Shown in pieces: positions 22,670-33,591 of a DNA stretch of 64,000 bases (position 1 is its first letter; every line of letters begins with the position of its first letter). The notes below the pieces were generated by a model that saw only the letters and a program-made list of their open reading frames with translations, did not search any database and was not told where the DNA came from. Both the position numbers and the translations under genes were made by a program. The DNA is from Aphelenchoides besseyi (taxonomy: Eukaryota > Nematoda > Chromadorea > Rhabditida > Aphelenchoididae): contig JAMPIQ010000002.1 of assembly GCA_024699855.1 (NCBI GenBank), forward strand, positions 17,112,001-17,176,000. Reading direction: 5' to 3'.

Positions 22670-25600
22670 TGTGAACGTTTAATCAATAGTTAGTATAATG
22701 AGAAGTTCCTCAATAATTAGCGACAATCAATAGGCCATAGGGTGGAAAGACGACTGTTGCGATAAGAAATGAAATAAACCGATAAGCGTCGCAATCGGTG
22801 AACATTAGCCCCGATGATGACAGAGAGGCCGCCCACATCTTAATGATCGTAAACTAACGACGCTGAAACAGCGAGACGCCCATTTCGTCCCCTAAAATCA
22901 CTGGGTTTGTATTTGCTCGCCATGAAAACCGTTTAGTCAATCTCGAATTACATCATTGAACCCGTTGGAGCTCCTGCCGTCTGGTCCATTAGTCAGCGAG
23001 AAATCGAGATTGCTGAACATCAAGGTTGCAAATCTACGAACGTTCGTTTTCTTCTTTTAAACTCCAAAACCAAAAAACGAATTATCTTCGACTTTGGTCG
23101 ATCATCAGTCAACAACCGACGACCGTCGTGGAAAGGAAGTTCAAGTGTTTTCCTGACATAAAGTTAAAGGTCCTTGCTCACGTTTATGTTTCTGTATCAA
23201 CAATCTTTTCTCCTCAAATTCGAGCGCAATCTCAATGTTTGGATTTCGAGCAGCGAACACTCGGAACATTTTCTCCAAAAACTCCTTCAGATTCATTCAC
23301 GGCCACTAGGGTCAATCATAACTCTGTCGAAAACACGTGTCCAAAAACGACAACGAGGTGCAGTTTCATTGAATGAGTTCGCGAGTTTCGACTGCAAACA
23401 TTGCAGAAATCAAACGACCTGCAAGTTCGCAGGTTTCGGAAAGTCGACGCAGCAAAGTTTAGACTGGCCGGGCATTTCAGCTTTTAAAATCAAAGTCACG
23501 AGCAATCGTTTTACGCAGCCACGTAAACACGATCGTCTTCTGTTTGGGTTATCAATCAAAAACGCGAATTCGGTTCACCATCGAGAGTAAAAGTTCGCAA
23601 TCGAATCGTTGAGGTTACGGTACGTTGCAGCGGCTTTCTCGAACCACGTGGAAAACTCGTGGGTGTGTTTCTTTGCGTCGAAACGAACGATTTCTTTCGC
23701 ACAATGTGTAGTTGCGTCATCAGGTATATTTGGATATTTCGGTTGTAAAATGAAACCTCAGATCTGTTCGTATGCCCCAAAGCTTTTGATCAACGACACA
23801 ATTGAAGGAACAAGTCGAACGGATGTCCAAAGTCGAAATGCCTCGTAAATCACGTACGAACTCGATGAGTCAAAATGTGTCTTTCAACGACCGTTTCGCT
23901 GCTTTGTGTTCCACACAATGTGATTTTCATATTGTCGTTCAACGGCAAACATCGTAAATGTTCGATAAGCATATGGTTCAGAAGACTTTGAAGCGCAAAC
24001 AAAACATCTTCGTGTATATCCGTTGAATGAAGGGCGAGAAGAGCAATAAAACAGCGAAATGAACTTGATCGCTGATCGTTCAATCGCGCGCCAACGGGAA
24101 AACAAAAACTCTCCAACCAACTTTATGGTCATTAAAGTACGCCGTCGAGAGAACGATTTCGCCAATTACCAGCACGTAACTCTCAAAACAAAGTACATGG
24201 GCGAAGATCTTTAAAAGTTAATGGCAACAAAAAGCGTAGACTTTTGCGACCACGAAAGAAAGTGAACGCCAAAGAGCGCCGGGTAGTCGACGACGATCGT
24301 TGGGACGAGAAAGTTCGCTAACGGTTATAAGAACGAGTTGAATCGATAAACAACAATAAGCGACCAATTGCGTCGTCTACTTGTCGGCATGCCGATTCCA
24401 CGTTTTTTCGTAATCGACCGCCAATGACGATAAAAATGCAAATCCCGTCTGTTAAACATCATGAGATTGACGAGAAAACTTCACTACTGATTTCCCCATT
24501 GGACACTTGCGATCACTAGTCTCGACTTCCGGACCGTAAACCCCCTTATCGATGGACCCAGTGATCTTGAATAATCGGACAAACAAAACCTAGTGAACGG
24601 AAAAAACCGGAACATAGAGTCAAATGTTCCTTCGGCGTGTGACGTCACAACTTTTGGGTTATGCAAAACAATTTGGCGCCCAAAAACCGGCTGTTCATCA
24701 ATAGACTTAATCCGAATCAACAGATCACTTTCTTTTTTGGTGATGTTTGATTAGCAGACGAAAATTTTGGACACTGTCAATCAACAAACCAATCTGACAA
24801 ATCGTCGACTATAGAAATCAAATGTTTTCAATAAATACGATCATCGTACGTCAAATTCAAAACTCACCGACTCGGTAGTAACAACTCCAATTGGGCATCG
24901 TCGCTAAGCCACTTATCTTCGTTGATCGGAATCACGTTATCGACCGATGACGAGCGTTTTCTGCTCCACGGCTTTGTGGCCATCACTGAAAGTACTCGGC
25001 ATTAACGGCATCGGGATTTGCATGAAACTTTCGCTTTTTACCTCGAACTCAAAGTACGCGATCAAAACGATTTGGAAGTTAAAATTGAAACACATCAACG
25101 GGAAGTTGGCCAATCAAACTTCCGGTCGAATTCGCGCACAAAACTGCGGACTCGAACGTTTTTTGTTCCCCTCTTCTTTTTGCCTCATTAACCCGCCGAG
25201 CTGCTCACACACGTTCCCCACTTTTTCCACGGACCCTGGGCCGAATGTCTTCAGTAGCAACTAAAAATCTCGACTGCTCGGCCCTCCGGAACGTCACAAT
25301 TCGAACCATCGGATTTTCATGACCGGATCTCACGTGTGTTCGTTGAACTTAAGAAACAGCTGTTGGGCCAAACAAAATGGTTTGCACGGCCATGATGCAA
25401 CAGTAATGAAATACGATTCCCAATTCGAGGTTCCATCGTTTCGTAGTAACGGCTTTCGTTTTTTTGAAATACAAACGAAAAGTCGCAAAGAAAAAACTCT
25501 CGTGTGTTCAAAAACGCTAGAAAATGTCGGCAATTTTACGTGCGGTCACTCGCAACGACGAATCTCCTGGTCGCGTTCCATAATTTCGCCGTCCGGTGCA

Positions 25601-28101
25601 GAAGTTCAACGAAAAGAAATGAACACGAAAAACTGACCGAATACCATCGGAGGGCAATTCCATTGAGAAGACGAACGTATTTTATAAAAATTGAAGACCT
25701 GAAGATCGAACACGTCAGACGACTGATAAGAAACAATTAAGAACAAACGATCAGACCACTGGAATGGGGAATCGATCGTTTCGGTAGCTCATTGACGTCA
25801 CGAAGAAGCAACGACCACTGGTCTCGTATAAACGAAATCTTGGAACTAATCGAAATTACGAGATACTTTATTTTGTGTTCAATTGCTATCTGTAGATTTG
25901 AAGTTGTTGTCTTAACAGTAACTTCCATGTGCTAATTTCTGGTGTTCAAGACATTTGTACTTCCATTCAACTCCTTAATCTGATTTGTTCGTTTTGCGCA
26001 TTCATCACATTTGCCGTCAAAGAGCCAAGTTGTTCTTCTTGTTTCTCAAGCACGCTGGTCATTGCTTTGCAGTTAATCGTCGGAACGAGAATCGATGCAA
26101 CCAGACAAAAAGTTTAATCGTAAGTGCAACTCTCGCGTTAACTTTGCTGATGTTCTTCCCGATGTTCAGCAGTGATTTCCAACGTTATCGATGGGTCAAA
26201 CGGCGCTTTTTTGCTCCATATCGTTGTCCGTTGACTTCGAACTCGGCACTAAATGCCGGAGTAAATGAATCCCAAGAGAAGAAGGTAAGCGCAATTTGTG
26301 ATCGAACTAACTCCCAACTTTCAGACCCAAAAATCCGTTTTTAAGTCGAAATATTAGGCTGCGAAGCTCTGAAACTGACCGACTGAGTTCAGTGAAACGT
26401 CCAAATATCGTCCTCCATTAATTTCTTGTCAATATGTGAAAATAAAATTTGTTGCAAACTATGCAGTTTGATTAAGTACAAAAGAGAACCGGTTCGATAA
26501 ACGTTTGTCTTTTCCTAAGATACAAAACTGAAATTGGAGTTGGCAAAAGACTCAGGGCAAAATTCAAACCTTCCAACGACGTAACCACGAGGTATTTTTT
26601 TGAAGTCTGACAACAATCGAAACGCTTTAATTCCCGTCTAATCACTCATCAATTGTCCTTTTTGATATTCCAACCTTTTTTTACAAGTATCCTACAGTTT
26701 TCGATTGTCCAGATATTGTCGTGAATTCAAGAAATTTAAATGAAACAAAAAACGTTCACCGTAACCGCAGTAGTTGACTAAGACAATTAGGCAACTTAAC
26801 CAGAGCTTCTAAACTTTTGGTTCTTATAATTAGATGTGTTTCTATCTTTTAGTCTTCCAAAATGTTCCAATTACAGTTGACAGTCGTGAAGACCATAAAA
26901 TTCGTGTAAAATACCATAGACTAACAAATTCCTTAGAACTCATTAAAATTTACACGAACCAACTTCCTTGCTCTTGTTTACCGAGTACTTTGTGGTTGGT
27001 GTTGTTCTTGATGGTAAGCTTTGTTATCGTTCACGGTGGTCTTAATTTCCGATTCTTAGCTTATTGACAAGTTCACAGACGGTTCTCGACTTCTTCCCTC
27101 GTTTATAAAAACTCGAGCCTATTTCGACGAAATTGCGAACATGCACGACACCTTCAACCATAGATTTGAATGAGTAGTCGTTTGTTTTCGAGTATTGCGC
27201 AACTTTTGAGAACTAAAGAATACGAATGCCGAGTATCGACTATCTACTCCACATCATTTCGGAATCTTAATCTCATTCAAACCTCTTTTGTTATCAAATT
27301 TGTCAAATGATCTCGCTTATGAAATGGCGTTTTTGTTCGTTAAGTGCAAAGTAATCAAGAACTGAAAGTACACGCTCGGATTATTCGAACCATTAGCTGT
27401 AAAACGAATTCCCGTTTTTTTTTCTCAACTTCCGTCTCGATTACCGTTTTCTGGAGTGTCTGATGAAGTGCATCGAATGGATGTTATTCCCTATAATTCT
27501 CGCTTGCCATTACGATCGTCATCAAACTGTCGCTTCTCGTGACCAATTTGCTTTTGCTGATATTCAACCTTTGAATGTCATTTGACCGCTGGAGTCGACT
27601 TGAAGGAAACCAGAAATTGGCGAAGACCTAGCAAAGATAATTGCCACCTTCGGAAGTTTAGTCTTCTTGTGATCCTCTTGTCAAACTTCTACAACCTTAA
27701 TATTCGAACTCAAACCTTCAGTATACAACTCATTTGTCTCGATCTCAACAAAAATCGATTCATAGTCTTTAGTTTTGAGTGCACTTTTAGATATCTGTTA
27801 CAATGTCGGCAATTCCGTTGAAGTCAATTATCTTCTTTATCTGATGTGTAATATACATTTCAAATAACAATCTCACGACTCGATTCTCAATTTCACAACC
27901 TTTTAAATGCCAATACGCAACCAACAGTCAAATGGCAACATTTGTTTGTTCGTATAATCGTCGGGTTGTTGGCCTTGTATTATCGTTAAACATTGGGATC
28001 TTCGGATTTCGTACTTCATCATTTGATTACAGTAACTTGTGTGCGAATTTCGAGCGTTTTCTACTACTCAAATCTAATCAATTGGTTTAGAATCCGAAGT
28101 C
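22670..28101. other. Long gene-poor region
   Basis: No gene is supported over about 5.4 kb. 22.7-25.8 kb has many overlapping open frames on both strands without motifs. At 25929-26340 a hydrophobic stretch (FCAFITFAVKEPSCSSC...VIALQLIVGTRI) is followed by LTLLMFFPMFSSDFQRYRW and a plausible small intron ending before TQKSVFKSKY, so a small membrane-protein gene is possible, but I could not chain its exons. At about 27460-27590 a 40-codon ATG frame (MKCIEWMLFPIILAC) resembles a signal peptide. 26.4-28.1 kb is otherwise AT-rich and empty. Confidence 0.45.
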
Positions 28102-29239
28102 ATGTTCTCGCTTCGTACATTTCACTTCTATTTTGAGGTTGTTATTTTTGCTGTTTCCTATCTTCTGAACATGACGGTCATAATCTTGGCGTTGAAGTTG
28201 GCAAGAAAAACGATGAAAGAGTAAGAGCAATAATGGAGAGTTTTATCCTAATCCATGACTTTGCAGATACTCAAATATGTTGATTGCTAACGCTGTGGTC
28301 GATATGATTTACACTATGATTACATTTGTGACAATGGAAGCGAGTTGAAATTGTCAATTATAACTGATAGCCAAGCACATTTAGATAGTCGATGTTGAGC
28401 GTCGAATGATGTTTTTCATTAGCGATAGTCCGCTGAAACCTCAATCGTATGTGATGCGTCAAATTTTCGCAATGTCATGGTGCGTTGGTTCGTTCATTTT
28501 GACGATCAACGTGCCGTTACAATTCATTTACCGCTACTCGTTGCTCTGCTTGTCATCTCCACTAAGGCCTCGCCAACTCTTGGGAATCTACTGTGCAATG
28601 TTGGCGTATGTTTGCATTCATACCGCAACCTTCTTCCTAACTGTCGAGCCCGATAACAACGATTTGGAACCGATTTTACGCGAGAATCCGGTTTTTGCGG
28701 ACGAGAAATTGGAATACGTGGTGTGGAACGGAAATCACATTGCCAATTCGCTTCAATTCGCCGATGTTCAATTGATCACTTTCGGTTGTTACGCGATCAT
28801 CGGATGGACGGGATACAAGACTCAAAAAAAGTTGACCGAATCGATTTCAACTATGCGCTCATCGACTGTTGCTGCCCAACGTCAAATGACAAAGCTCATG
28901 ATTATGCAAGCCGCTTATCCATTCGTAGCTCTCGTGTTTCCATTGGCCTTTGGGTAAGCAATTACCGTAAACCGTTGACTGAGAATTTTTACTTTCAGAT
29001 GTTTAATGACACTCTTCGGTGTTTCGGCGGGTTGGGGCAATCAAATTATGGTCTTAGCGATCAGTTTGATTCCGATTCTCAACGCTTTTTCCGTAATTCT
29101 CGTCATTCCGAGCTTTCGACGTGCAATTCGACGTATTCTGTTGGGCGACATCATTCATGTTGGGGCCGAAACGTCCATGTCGTCCGGTCCAGCTGCTCAT
29201 CGACAAAGTAAAAGCCAAGTTGTTTCAACCATCATTTGA
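28102..29239 (+). CDS. Serpentine chemoreceptor, Srd/Str-superfamily
   Basis: Four exons encode a seven-helix receptor starting at 28102 (MFSLRTFHFYFE). TM1 is VVIFAVSYLLNMTVIILAL, TM2 NMLIANAVVDMIYTMITF, TM3 with the superfamily signature VPLQFIYRYSLLC, then the loop signature RQLLGIYCAMLAYVC. The inner loop after TM5 has RSSTVAAQRQMTKLMIMQAAYP, and TM7 ends ISLIPILNAFSVILVIPSF before a basic tail. YRY after TM3 and the NAFSV...IPSFR ending fit Srd/Str receptors. The second intron border is ambiguous: either a GT donor after MITF or a GC donor after VTME keeps frame. It is probably a chemosensory neuron receptor; the ligand is unknown. Confidence 0.8.
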
Positions 29240-29949
29240 TCTAAAGCACCAACTGATTGCACTAAATCAGATGTTCAATTCAAGTCACCGAGTAATTAAA
29301 CACAAACCACTTGACACACTTTTAATGATCTCCACTTAAGTTTGTTGTCCATCGAGTACTTAATTTCCTGACATGTGAAACATTTTTATAACTACAAACA
29401 TATTTCAACAGTACCAGTTCCACAGTGTTAGTCAGCCAAGTGGCTAATTAAAATTTCAAGTTTTTTCATGCTTCCGCTCACTCCTTCATAACAACCTCCG
29501 CAATGAAATTTCGACGCAATCGAAAGCGACGAAAAACGGAAATCGAAAAGAAGAGATCGCAGCACAGAGATGAAAACAATAGTTCAGGGTTGCAATTGTT
29601 TTCATTACGAAAATAAACTTGTAATCGGAAGTGTGAAGATGAATATAAAACCGTAGGATTGAGAAGCCAATGGCTAAGAAATGAAATCGAAACCTTGTTC
29701 GGGGTTCAAGGCCAACTAATGGAACAGGTAGAGAAGAACCGGTCGAGGTGTTGAGGGGACGCGAATTTTTTAAGTGCAATGATGAGTAAACGACTTCTGA
29801 ATTCATGTTTCTCGAACTCCTTAACTTCTTTGCGTCGAGCACTTCGGGCGCGTAGGCGGTCAGTTTTGTTTGTTCGATTGATTGCATTCAATTAGTCTAG
29901 TGAAATGATTTTGGTTCAACTCTCATTTCACATTTCGTTTTTGCAGGTA
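29240..29949. other. Intergenic upstream of tyrosinase 1
   Basis: An ATG open frame of 133 codons on the minus strand (29887-29486) has no recognisable motif and overlaps the likely promoter of the downstream gene. I treat it as chance. The last 18 bases before the tyrosinase start form a good splice acceptor (CGTTTTTGCAG). Confidence 0.5.
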
Positions 29950-32900
29950 ATGGACTGCCATTCGACATCGTTCGCCTTCTGGGCTTTGATTATTTGCTTG
30001 CCTTTAAGTTACAGTCAGCAAGATTGTGCCGATGCTCCGACTGCTTCCTTGCGAATGGTTTGCGAGCAATTGCACAAATGGGATACGAATGCAAGAGTAA
30101 GAAATTGACTTCAGTTCGTTTATCTCAAAGACCTTTAGGCACAAATGCCCGCACAAAATCGTTTAGTTTTACCGCCTGGAATCACGAGTTTGAGTGGAAT
30201 GGCCGCGGATTTGACGCCAATTGCTCGAACCGCTTTTCAATGCATGGATCTCGGTTGTTTGTGCAACTACATGGGCGGTTTGTTTTTGCAAACAACTTTC
30301 GAAATCAATCGCCGTTTAGGAAGTGGTGTCGATGGCGTCAATCGTTGTACATTGGCTGACGGTCAACCACTTCGTCGAGCTGTACGCAAAGAATACCGGA
30401 CCCTAACGGATGATGAACGTGAAAGATATCACAACGCCGTGCGACAAATCAAAGCGAATGGCGAATACGATCGTTTGGCACGAATTCATTCGCAATTTGC
30501 GGAAAGTGGCGGTGCTCACAGCGGACCCGCTTTCATGGTAAGTTGTTCTAGCGCAAAAGAATCTCAAAATCCGTCCGTTCGTACTCAAAAAAAAGTTCAA
30601 ATTATAACTCTATGACAAAAACGAAAACAAACTTTTGCAAAAAGAATTGGGTCTAGTGAACAACACGGCAACTCAACACCGAATATCTCGCAAACGTGCT
30701 CCTTTCACTGTTGCAGCGCGGGGAATTTGATTTGCTACGTTTCCGTCCTGGATCAGTGCTTCCCTCATTAATCAACCTGGAATTTCCGTCTTCCGACAGA
30801 CACCCCATGTTGACGCTGCCCTTGACAAGGACGCTCGGTCAACGATATTCGATGCAGAGCCGTTATGACCCGCATTGAAACCATTCACCAACCCTAGCCG
30901 ACAAGAAGCTGTCTCACAGGAGCCCGCCGCGACCCCCAGCTGACAAGCCAACCCGATTTCTCCGATACATTCCGCTCGTCCACCGCTCGCAAAGCGAAAC
31001 GAAGAGCAGCGAGAAAAAGCCGTTGAACTCGTTTTGTTCGGTCATTTAAAAACTCGAACATAAAACAAAAACGTTAAAATAACCTAATGGGAATTGTTAT
31101 AGATTTGGCATCGTGAATTCACAAAACGGTTGGTTCACTGAAAAAATTCGTTTATTCAGCGAGGTTACAGATTCGAGATTGCGATACGAAAAGTTGATCC
31201 AACGGTTGCCGTTCCATAGTCAGTTCGATTATACCGATTGCTATATATTTTTGTTTAGTTGGGATTCAGTACTCGACAACAATCTCCCGAGACCTACCGA
31301 TTCGATTCTATGGACCAACGAGTTCATGGGCGCAACGGATTCGGCCGGCAATCTTATCAATGGTCCATTTGCTCCGTGGAGAACATTATCGGTAAATGAG
31401 TCGAATAGTGGATGCTAAATTTATCTTTAGGGTCGTGCCAACATCGTTAGACGTGTTGGAGCTCAAGGATCATTGTTTCGAGAATCCGAAGTAGCTTTTG
31501 CTGTTCGACAAACTCAAGTCGAACAAGTTCTCGCATTCACAGCTCCACGACGAGTAAGTCGCTTATGATGTTGTGTTTACTGTTATGTTAAAGGGATGCC
31601 CGATTCGCACCAACTGGAATGTCTTGGAATACACGCACGGAAACGTTCATGTAAGTGGATTTGATCGTTTTTTTGATATATTCATCGATTTCAGATTTAC
31701 GTAGGAGGTGATATGTTGGATCAATCGACTTCAGCAAACGATCCCATTTTTTTCATTCATCACAGTTTTGTTGATCTAATTTGGGAAATGTGGAGACAAC
31801 AACAACAAGTACAGTACTTAAGGTTTCGTATCCTAAATTCATGTTTAGAGTCGTCGAAACCGTGAAACCGATTACCCGTTGGATCAACAACTTTGTAGCA
31901 GTGCTGCTCATTTCGGTTCGAGTTTAATGCGTCCCTTCGAACCAATGAGAAATGTCGACGGACTAAGCAACCAATATACGGATAATCTTTACGAATACGC
32001 TCCTCGACCCGTTTGTCCGAGTTGTGGCAACTCGCCGTATCTATTTTGCATGAGAACCGGTGGACCGGGACGCTGTGCTGCGAAAATTCGTCCTGGAGGT
32101 TCCTGTCAAGGATTGAGTAACGGTTGGCTTACAAGTTCGAACAAACAAACATTTCTTATGTTTTAGCCGATAGTCCATGTCATAATGGAGAATGTCAGAA
32201 TGGTATTTGTGTTGCAATTCGACAAGTAAATTGACTATGCAAATGATTAAACACTTAAAATCCTTTAGTCACCACCTACGCAAAGACCACCGCCGATTGT
32301 GACTGCTCCATTGACTTCTACACAAGAAACTTGTTTCAATGAACAAGAATGTTGTCAAGTAAGTAGTGCACAAAATAACTTTAAATCGTCATGTTTAGCC
32401 ATGGGCCCAGCAAGGAGAGTGCAGTCGAAATAGTCGATACATGTGGGTTTTCGAACTCTTCTTCTTTATTTTCATATTTAGGTCGATTTGGTGTAAAGCT
32501 TCCTGTGGACAATGCAGACCGCGTACATACTCTTTATCTACAGGTAAGTTCCACTCTGACAGCGCAATTAAAATCAACTTTTAGAATGCGAAGATCGACA
32601 TATTCACTGCACACGTTGGGCGGCTGCTAATGAAGTAACAGTCGATTTAATCGCAACTAAGCAACAGCGATTTTCAGTGTAACAACAATCCGAATTGGAT
32701 GAGAGAAAATTGTCGTCGATCGTGCGGCAGTTGCTCAAGAACTCGAGCTCAAAGTTGCGGTGCCACAATTACACGACCAACAGCACCACGACCAGGTGAT
32801 AATCTCTTAGTGGGATAGTAATTTTTAGTTTTAACTTTCAGCTCCACCACCTCAACAAACTTCACCGTCAACCACCTGTGACTCTCCCGGTTGTTATAAC

Positions 32901-33466
32901 GAGAATGTTTGTTGTCAAGTACGTGCTCGATGAACTGATTGTTCAAAGAACTCATTTTCAGGTTTGGTTGCAGTTGGGAATGCACAACGCTACGTTTTTG
33001 GCTTGCAAGTATGTACGAACATCTAGAATCGAACTAACAAGTTTCAGTTGTCGTGTCAGTCTCGGTCTTTGTGTTCCTCGAGATTACAACTATGGAAGTG
33101 AGCAATCGATAAAATTCAATCAAACGACACTTGTTTTTAGCTTGCTCAGACTATCATCCTAGATGCAGTTTTTGGCAACAACGAGGAGAATGTTCGCGAA
33201 ATCCGTGGACACACGAGAATTGTCGACAGTCGTGTTCGACTTGTTTTTCGGCTTCTGAATTGCGAAGAATGTGCGGAGTTGGAGCTAACAGTCCAAGACA
33301 ACTTTCTAGACGTCCGCCGCCAACATTCATGATTCCGGAGCCTCAATTCTCGGGTCCCGTTCCACCGCCAATGTTCGGTCCCGAATTCGATTTGCCCGAT
33401 GGCTTCTCTATTCCCGGTGTTGTTTCGTTGCGTTGGGGTCGTTCAACTGATAAACCAGCAACATAA
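29950..33466 (+). CDS. Secreted tyrosinase with C-terminal ShKT repeats, copy 1
   Basis: Roughly nineteen exons encode a secreted type-3 copper protein. The signal peptide is [21 protein letters not shown]. The copper-A region has [16 protein letters not shown] and IWHREF (three His), and copper B has EYTHGNVH and [15 protein letters not shown]. Next come [13 protein letters not shown] and a short Cys-rich [11 protein letters not shown] segment, then four ShKT repeats. Each has the plan C..C..W...GEC..NP..M...C..SCG.C, but the third lacks two cysteines. The tail is Pro-rich. The family oxidises phenols to quinones; in nematodes such enzymes are linked to cuticle or eggshell hardening. Intron 2 (30538-31101) is unusually long and GC-rich; the others are about 38-50 bp. 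Start: ATG at 29950 just after an acceptor AG, which suggests trans-splicing. Confidence 0.9.
30640..31020. other. GC-rich insert in intron 2 of tyrosinase 1
   Basis: This intron is ten times longer than its neighbours, and its middle is clearly richer in G and C than the AT-rich introns around it. It contains small palindromes (CCTTGACAAGG) and a Pro/Arg-type codon composition without an open frame that fits the gene. It may be an inserted short mobile element or an unrecognised RNA gene. I see no terminal inverted repeats or target duplication. Confidence 0.35.
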
Positions 33467-33591
33467 AGTTCGCTTTGATTCTTTTCATTCCATATTAGAA
33501 TTCTTCGCTCACAACTTTCAAACAAAATTTGGTTATTAACTTTATTCTTTACTGCCTATGTTCTTGAAATAAACTTTACAACACTGATTGG

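Noticed and set aside
28335..28388. GC-AG intron in the Srd/Str-like receptor
   Set aside because: A canonical GT donor a few codons upstream (after MITF) also keeps the frame, so a GC donor need not be invoked.
29486..29887. 133-codon ATG frame on the minus strand upstream of tyrosinase 1
   Set aside because: No motif, low-complexity end, overlaps the promoter region; no splice-linked partner exons.
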